64,000 nt of DNA from Notamacropus eugenii (Eukaryota; Chordata; Mammalia; Diprotodontia; Macropodidae): assembly GCF_028372415.1 (NCBI RefSeq), contig NC_092874.1:334074651-334138650 (forward strand), read 5' to 3'. Positions 58,620 to 64,000 of the stretch are shown here, one piece after another. The position numbers were made by a program, and so were the translations under genes. Under the pieces are notes generated by a model. The model worked only from the letters and a program-made list of their open reading frames with translations. It was not told the DNA's origin and made no database searches. Numbering within the stretch: the stretch's first letter is position 1; each line of letters begins with the position of its first letter.

Positions 58620-60400
58620 TAAGTGTAAACACGTAGGTAGAGAATCTCCCCTTGGGTGGGCTGGGCAGTCTATTTAGCAGAGGATCTACTTTCTGTATCT
58701 GACTCTTTTCTCTGCTTCCAGTGGAAGGGAAAGATGAATTCTGTTTTGGACATTTTGAGTTAGAGATATCTACACTACCTCTAGTTCAAAATGTTCAATA
58801 AGCATGTCATTCATTATGTATGGGTTGGAGCTCAGGAGACAGAGAGGGGCTGAATATATAGATCTGATAGCCATTTGCATAGAGATGATAATTAAACCTA
58901 TAGGAGCTGATCAAGTTACCTAATGTGTCTAGAGAGAAAAGGGAAAGATCCCAGGACAGAGCCTTGCTGTATGTCAAGTAGGCATGACACAGAAGATGAA
59001 CAACCAGCAAAGGAGACTAAGAAGGAGCAGTTGCTATTAGAAAGATAGAACCAGGAGAGACTAGGGGAGACTGTCTTTTTTACCCCCATTTCCAACCTTT
59101 GGCACTCTTTCCCTACTCATCACCCTCATCCCTATCTTTATCAGAGTCTTTTCTCTCATTGGTTTGGAATAATGCATCATGACGTTCCTCTGAGGCACGT
59201 TGCTTTAATTAATCCCAGCATGGCATAGAGTCAGCTTTATAATTAGACTACCAGCTAGCCATTTATAACCACAGATGACCCCTTGCTTCTCTAGGCAGCC
59301 CTCAGATATCTCCTCCACTGGTTCAACTCTACAATTTCTGGATTTTATTCCTTTGGCTTAAGGTTTTATTTTCTTTTGAAATGCAGTTCTCCTAGGAAGG
59401 TGATGCATAAAACCTTATCAATCACCTCTATCTTAGTGTGAATGAGTTTATAATCTTCCATCTTGAGATCAGATTTTCAAAGGAAGAAAGAGGAGGTGGA
59501 GTGTGAATTCTGGGTTCCAACTGGGCAAGGGAGGCTGGTGACTGAATATCGACTTCTGAGACTTGGCAGTTTTTATGCTTCCAGGTTTCTATCTTCCCTG
59601 AACTTCACTGCTTCCTCCCTCCCCCAATATGAGTCCTTCACAGTACTCTTCTACCACTGCTTTCTTCCAGAACTGACTGCCTTGGACTGACTGGACTGTG
59701 TCATTCAAGGGTCATGGGGGTGTGGCCAATCATTCCTCCAATGACTGCTCCTTTCTGACTGAGGTGTTCATACTTCAAAAAGGGAAAACAGGGCATTAAT
59801 ACTTTAACACACTAAAATCTCATCATTTGTGATTATATTCAATGACTACACTACTCATCTGGGGGCAGGGAGGGGAACCAAATATCCTTCCTTAAGCTAG
59901 CATCCATCACCTGCTGCCTTCAAAACTCAGTAGGCAAGGCTAGAGGATGATGTGCATTAACCCTATCTGTGTCAGACCCTGCCTTCTGTCCAGTGTCCAC
60001 AGTGCTATTCTTGCACTCTCATTGGAGAGTAAAGAACTAGACAGGAGTTGCAAAAGATGAAGATAGTTCCTTAATTTTCAGTGGAATTGATTCATCCAGA
60101 GAACATCTCAACTTGATTCATGTCCCACATGCTACATATTTTCTTGATAAAGTTTCTGACTATTTTTGCAACTTTTTTAAAAGTGCTGTTGGTGGACTGA
60201 TAAAAAATATGGTGTTGGTTTTGTTTTACTTTTTCAATTGGTTGGATTAGCTGGACCCAGTTTCAGAAGGTCAGACACTGGAGGAGAGTCCAGGGGTTTC
60301 CTTTACTGATCTTTCCTTGTTCTCCTAGGACTGATTTTAGAGGACAGCTGGCCGGCTATGTTTAAACTTTCCTAGAGAGAGTAGGAACAGAAGGGGCTTA
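58620..60400. other. No gene recognised
   Basis: Low repeat content. The 75-codon frame at 59463-59690 is unrecognised. The stretch at 59200-59300 has no repeat features that I can place. Confidence 0.4.
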
Positions 60401-60470
60401 AGTCCCTTTGTCTTTATTTCTTTCTCTTTCTTTCTTTCCTTTCTTTCTTCTTCTTCTTCCTCCTTTCCTC

Positions 60471-60568
60471 CTTCCTTCCTTCCTTCCTTCCTTCCTTCCT
60501 TCCTTCCTTCCTTCCTTCCTTCCTTCCTTCCTTCCTTCCTTCTTTCCTTCCTTCCTTCTTTCCTTCCT
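60471..60568. repeat. (TTCC)n tetranucleotide
   Basis: Uninterrupted TTCC units to about 60541, then imperfect TTTC/TTCC. Encodes the low-complexity frame at 60408, which is not a gene. Confidence 0.95.
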
Positions 60569-60949
60569 CTTTGTTCCTAAACTTTCCTTTTAGAGTTATG
60601 ATCTCCTTTGCCCCACCTGCCTATCCAACCAATTTAAATTTAACAATTACTTATTGAATACATAATACGGACTCTATAACTGTGTCTCACTGTGGATCAT
60701 TTATTGGGGTGTGGAGTGTTCTTCAGAAAATAAAAGTAGTGGAAATCAGGAGAGGCTTTTTAGAAAAAATGAACCCAGAGTTGGGACTTGAAGGGAGGGA
60801 CGATTGGCAAAGGGTGTTTTATAAATGTGCTGTTCATCTCTGAGACTCTCTGGCTCTTTCCTTCCAGGTGGCCAGAGAAGAGAAATGGAAAAGGAGCAGC
60901 TAAGGGCTCCAGAACAGGGCGAATTAACTTTTGTTATAAGATCAATCAT

Positions 60950-61130
60950 TCAATAAGCATTTATTAAGTATCCACTATATTCAATCACTGTACTTGGGCT
61001 GGAACTTCAAAGGCAAAAATGAAGCAACCCCTGTCCTCAAGGAGATTACCCTGGGAGAGACAAACAAGTAACTAGTACTTGTTGCTGCGGTGCAAAGTGG
61101 GCTGGGTACTAACATTTTTTACTCCTCTGT
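60950..61130 (+). repeat. Dispersed 'AAGCATTTATTAAG' family repeat
   Basis: 'CAATAAGCATTTATTAAGTATCC', 'TGTCCTCAAGGAGATTACCC' and 'GAGAGACAAACAAGTAAC': the same family as 42030-42180. Confidence 0.55.
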
Positions 61131-62205
61131 CCACCAGAAAAAAAAAAAAAGCAGAGGAAGAATTGATTCTTCCCAGACCAGAGTTTTTCTCTCACTGGGC
61201 AGCCCTGGAGTATAAATTTCTCTTCTATTCCATTCCTTCTTCCTGTTAGAGGTCAGAGATTTGCTTAAGACATAGTAACTTGTTGTGGCTACAAAGAGTC
61301 AATTTGGACTAGGGTGCCAAAAGAAATACCTAGATCCAGTTTAAACCTTCTGGAAAGTTTCTTAAATATTATTAATTTAAAAAATCATGAGCTTCCTTTC
61401 TGACTTTCATTTTATGAAGTCCCCACCTAGGCACCCTAGCATTTTGGTCAGAGACTTGACTCTCTGACCTACTTAAATTCTGTGTATTTCTGTTAACTAC
61501 TGCCATTGTCCATTAGCTTTCCTACATGTGAACAATATACAGGGATGAGGGAGAAAGCATTCATGATCAATGATGGATTTAAATGCGATGCGGAATAAGG
61601 TTGAAGAATGAGCTTAAAGGAAATCTAGAAAAACCACATAAAACTACCTGTTAGCCAATAGGCATGGGAAGAAGGGTTGAAGCACCATACCATTTACAGC
61701 AGTTCTCCTTGGCCTACAGAGCTTCTTCAGTAGGTAGGTAAGGGAGAGGAAAGTAGGAAAAGCTCTAGTCACATTATCAGTCCTCATCCAAAGCGTCTGC
61801 CATCACTCAGCTTCTGTTGCTGCTGCTCTCCCAGCTTTGTCTTTCTATATTTTGTAGATGGATGGGGTCTCCTAGCAGCGTACCTCAATAGTTCCAATCT
61901 GCCATGGGATGGCTACACTCTGGCTCAGCTTTGTGATAGACCCAGGTCTCAACAGGGCCATGGAGACTACAATTCCCATAATTCCCAAATAAGGACTTAG
62001 ACCCTTACTTTATCTGATCAAATAAAAATTAGTTTGAATATCTTGCTCATTATACATCTATGTATATTTGAAAGAAATAGGAGATAACTTTAAAGGAGAG
62101 GCATTAGCAGCTGGAGGGATTGGAAGGTCCCAAGGAGGAGGTTGTTTTTGAACTAACCTTTGAAGGAAGTAATAAATTGCTGATCTCTCTCGATCCTGGA
62201 ACATA
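61130..62205. other. No gene recognised
   Basis: Mostly unique, without promoter or coding signals that I can see. Confidence 0.4.
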
Positions 62206-62214
62206 GGAAATACA

Positions 62215-62520
62215 TACCTTCAGCCTGGGGAAAGGGCTTTGCAGTGGAAAGATCACCAGACTAGAATTCAAAAGACTCCTAAGTTCTGGTCCTAGCTATT
62301 CTACCAATGACCTGTGTAACAACTGTTCACCTCTGAGTCTCATATTCCTAGTCTGTTAACCGAAGTTCGTCAGCTGGAAATGACCTTTGAAGTAATCTAG
62401 TCTAACCTCTGCATTTTCTAGAGGAGGAGGCTGGGGCCCATAGAGGTTATGCAATTTGCCCATGTCACTTAGGTCATAAGTGGCAAATTTGAACCCTGGT
62501 CGTCCTTCTAGACTCTTCAA
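62215..62520. repeat. MIR (+) and MIR/L3-like repeat
   Basis: 62215-62345: 'GGGCTTTGCAGTGGAAAG ... AATGACCTGTGTAAC', a decayed MIR. 62350-62515: 'GTCAGCTGGAAATGACC', 'AATTTGCCCATGTCACTTAGG' and 'AAATTTGAACCCTGGTCG', as at 36105. Confidence 0.6.
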
Positions 62521-62524
62521 TGAT

Positions 62525-63480
62525 AGTTGAACAGCGAGCCACTTCCCCCACGCCCAAACAAAAGGGTAAAAAGAAATGAATTACTGCTAGACTTTTCTTC
62601 CCTTCTTTTCCCTGTCCCCCTCCACCCACTTCCCTATTGCTTGTTACTGATGGTAGAGAGGGAAAGGGTTCACTTTCCATTGGGTGCTGGAATCCTAAGA
62701 CAAAGGGGTTAATTCAAAAGAAATGAACACTTTAGGGAAGGAAGGGAAAAAGGAAACCATTATACCACAGAGAAAGAGAGACTTGTCTGAAAAATTCACA
62801 AGTGTCAGCAGGAAAATCCTTTGTTATAGGGGTAACAAGTTGACTCCAGAGCACATGACTGACAAAGGCCACCTGTCAGCTTAGCTTGATGGCAATACCT
62901 CAAACAGCAACGACACTGGTACTGTACAACTGGGGGGAAAATTGGAAGCACTTGAGAAACCAGATTGTAAAAGTTCAAATAGGCAATAATTTGGAGTGGC
63001 AGCGAATTTGTTTTAATTGGCAGAGGAGTGAAAAATATTTTTTACTAGTCCAGTGGACCCCACGCCTTGGGAAAACAAGCCACAAACTGAAAAGGGGTTC
63101 TTTTTTTCTCCTTGGAGGTTATCCTATTCTTACAGGGCTATATGCTGGATATAACCTATAGCTAGGGTTGACAGAAGAAGTGGGTGCTAAGGGACAAGTG
63201 GGGGAGTCAGTTGTCTAAGGTACCACATACAAGAAGGCTCAGTGAGGTACACTTTTTCATGACTTTTTTTAAAGACATTTTTATTGCCAGAAAATCCCAC
63301 TCTTTGTGACATTTGGGTATTGTGTAGCACCTCCCCCTCCCCCCATATGGTTCCCTAGAAAAGTCACCCCAAGTTCAGAGCATTCTGTGGGTTAACACCC
63401 ACTCAAAATCATCACTCATGAGCCACCCCCTTGTTTTTACTGACTAGCCAGAGGGTAGATTAAGTTAAAAGACATTTGAT
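62525..63480. other. Unique sequence, no gene recognised
   Basis: No repeat is recognised over 62700-63240. A 91-codon open frame at 62886-63161 (MMAIPQTATTLVLYNWGENW...) has no known domain. It could be conserved non-coding DNA; this is not shown by the sequence alone. Confidence 0.35.
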
Positions 63481-63521
63481 CAAACAGCATAGCAGAGAGA
63501 GAGAGAAAGGGAGGGGGAGAG

Positions 63522-63528
<7 letters not shown>

Positions 63529-63594
<66 letters not shown>
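63529..63594. repeat. (GA)n dinucleotide
   Basis: About 33 uninterrupted AG units. The serine/leucine-rich and arginine/glutamate-rich frames across it are artefacts. Confidence 0.95.
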
Positions 63595-63599
<5 letters not shown>

Positions 63600-63717
63600 A
63601 AGGGAGGGAGCAGAAGATGGCCTCCATGGTATACTCTCCCACAAAATGTCACACATCACCATTGGGGGAAGGGCACACATGCTGTACATTCTGAGATGTG
63701 CAGTCAGGGTCACTCAC

Positions 63718-63867
63718 ACGTCTGACACTACAGATGCTGATGTCCTCTGATGGCGTCATCATGATGCTCTCGGCTGCTGTGTTTCTGCCGGTGATTGAAG
63801 AGCTAATCTCTGTGTTACTGTCTACGGGGTTGCAGTGACAAGAAACTCTTTCTGTTAGGGGGGCCAT
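63718..63867 (-). CDS. Candidate first coding exon of an unidentified gene
   Basis: The minus strand opens with ATG at 63867 (context GCCCATGGCC, G at +4) and reads MAPLTERVSCHCNPVDSN, then TEISSSITGRNTAAES and IMMTPSEDISICSVRR, 50 codons, then GTGAGT (63717-63712), a consensus donor in phase 0. The composition (many Ser/Thr, balanced codons, no low complexity) looks more like protein than the surrounding shadows. I do not recognise the product; it is not MED9, RASD1 or PEMT as I remember their starts. It may equally be a chance frame, continuing to codon 72 through the donor. Confidence 0.35.
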
Positions 63868-64000
63868 GGGCCATCACACCCAGTCAGGCAGGCAGCCAGT
63901 CAGGCAACAAAAGGCAGCCGAATGACCCCAGCCAAGATTAAGTGTATTCTTCTATTTTTTTTTTCATTCTGTGGACTTGAGCTTGTAAGTCCCAGACTAC

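Noticed and set aside
60408-60593. Leu/Pro/Ser-rich open frame
   Set aside because: It is the translation of the (TTCC)n repeat.
63437-63713. Ser-Leu and Arg-Glu repeat frames
   Set aside because: They are translations of the (GA)n repeat.

Overview
The window is marsupial (metatherian) nuclear DNA. The evidence is the repeat load: tRNA-headed SINEs whose 3' halves match an RTE LINE tail, MAR1-type CORE-SINEs, MIR/THER1-like SINEs, marsupial-type L1 3' ends, an RTE LINE, and an ORF1-only half-L1. The genes are spliced vertebrate genes with CpG-island promoters. Species cannot be assigned from sequence alone.

Two host genes are recognised in head-to-head order. At the left edge is the first coding exon of COPS3 (minus strand, 1667-1721; COP9 signalosome subunit 3) in a CpG island that carries an RFX-type X-box and ETS-like and TCTCGCGAGA-like sites. 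From 19665 to 39441 lies the whole coding region of NT5M (plus strand, five exons, 237 codons; mitochondrial 5',3'-deoxyribonucleotidase), with its own CpG island and a first intron of about 17 kb. The same COPS3-NT5M divergent order is known in human (17p11.2). Between them lies an antisense processed pseudogene of DLD (about 12.3-14.1 kb). At the right edge (63718-63867, minus) is an unidentified candidate 50-codon first exon ending in a GTGAGT donor.

Region by region: 1-2.2 kb, L3/CR1, MIR and L2 relics leading into the COPS3 promoter. 2.2-7.5 kb, an L2 cluster, RTE-tailed SINEs and a hAT-type MITE. 7.5-9.7 kb, a complete-looking half-L1 (HAL1-type) with an open 366-codon ORF1 and target-site duplication. 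10-14 kb, AT-rich DNA and the DLD retrocopy. 15-19 kb, nested L1 pieces and a solo LTR up to the NT5M CpG island. 20-36.8 kb (NT5M intron 1), L3/CR1, a second related LTR in opposite orientation, L1, the RTE LINE tail and body, and a long old L1 field. 36.8-42.4 kb, NT5M exons 2-5 and probable 3' UTR. 42.4-63.6 kb, no recognised gene; SINEs, L1 and CR1/L3 fragments in nested order, and several microsatellites. MED9, the next gene in human, was not seen.

The two live genes act in different processes (protein deneddylation; mitochondrial dTMP/dUMP dephosphorylation) and are linked only by synteny. I found no novel multi-gene system. The most interesting items are the intact half-L1 ORF1, the RFX X-box in the COPS3 island, the inverted LTR pair bracketing the NT5M promoter, the SINE/RTE shared tail, a 37-bp-arm hairpin, and the unidentified terminal exon.
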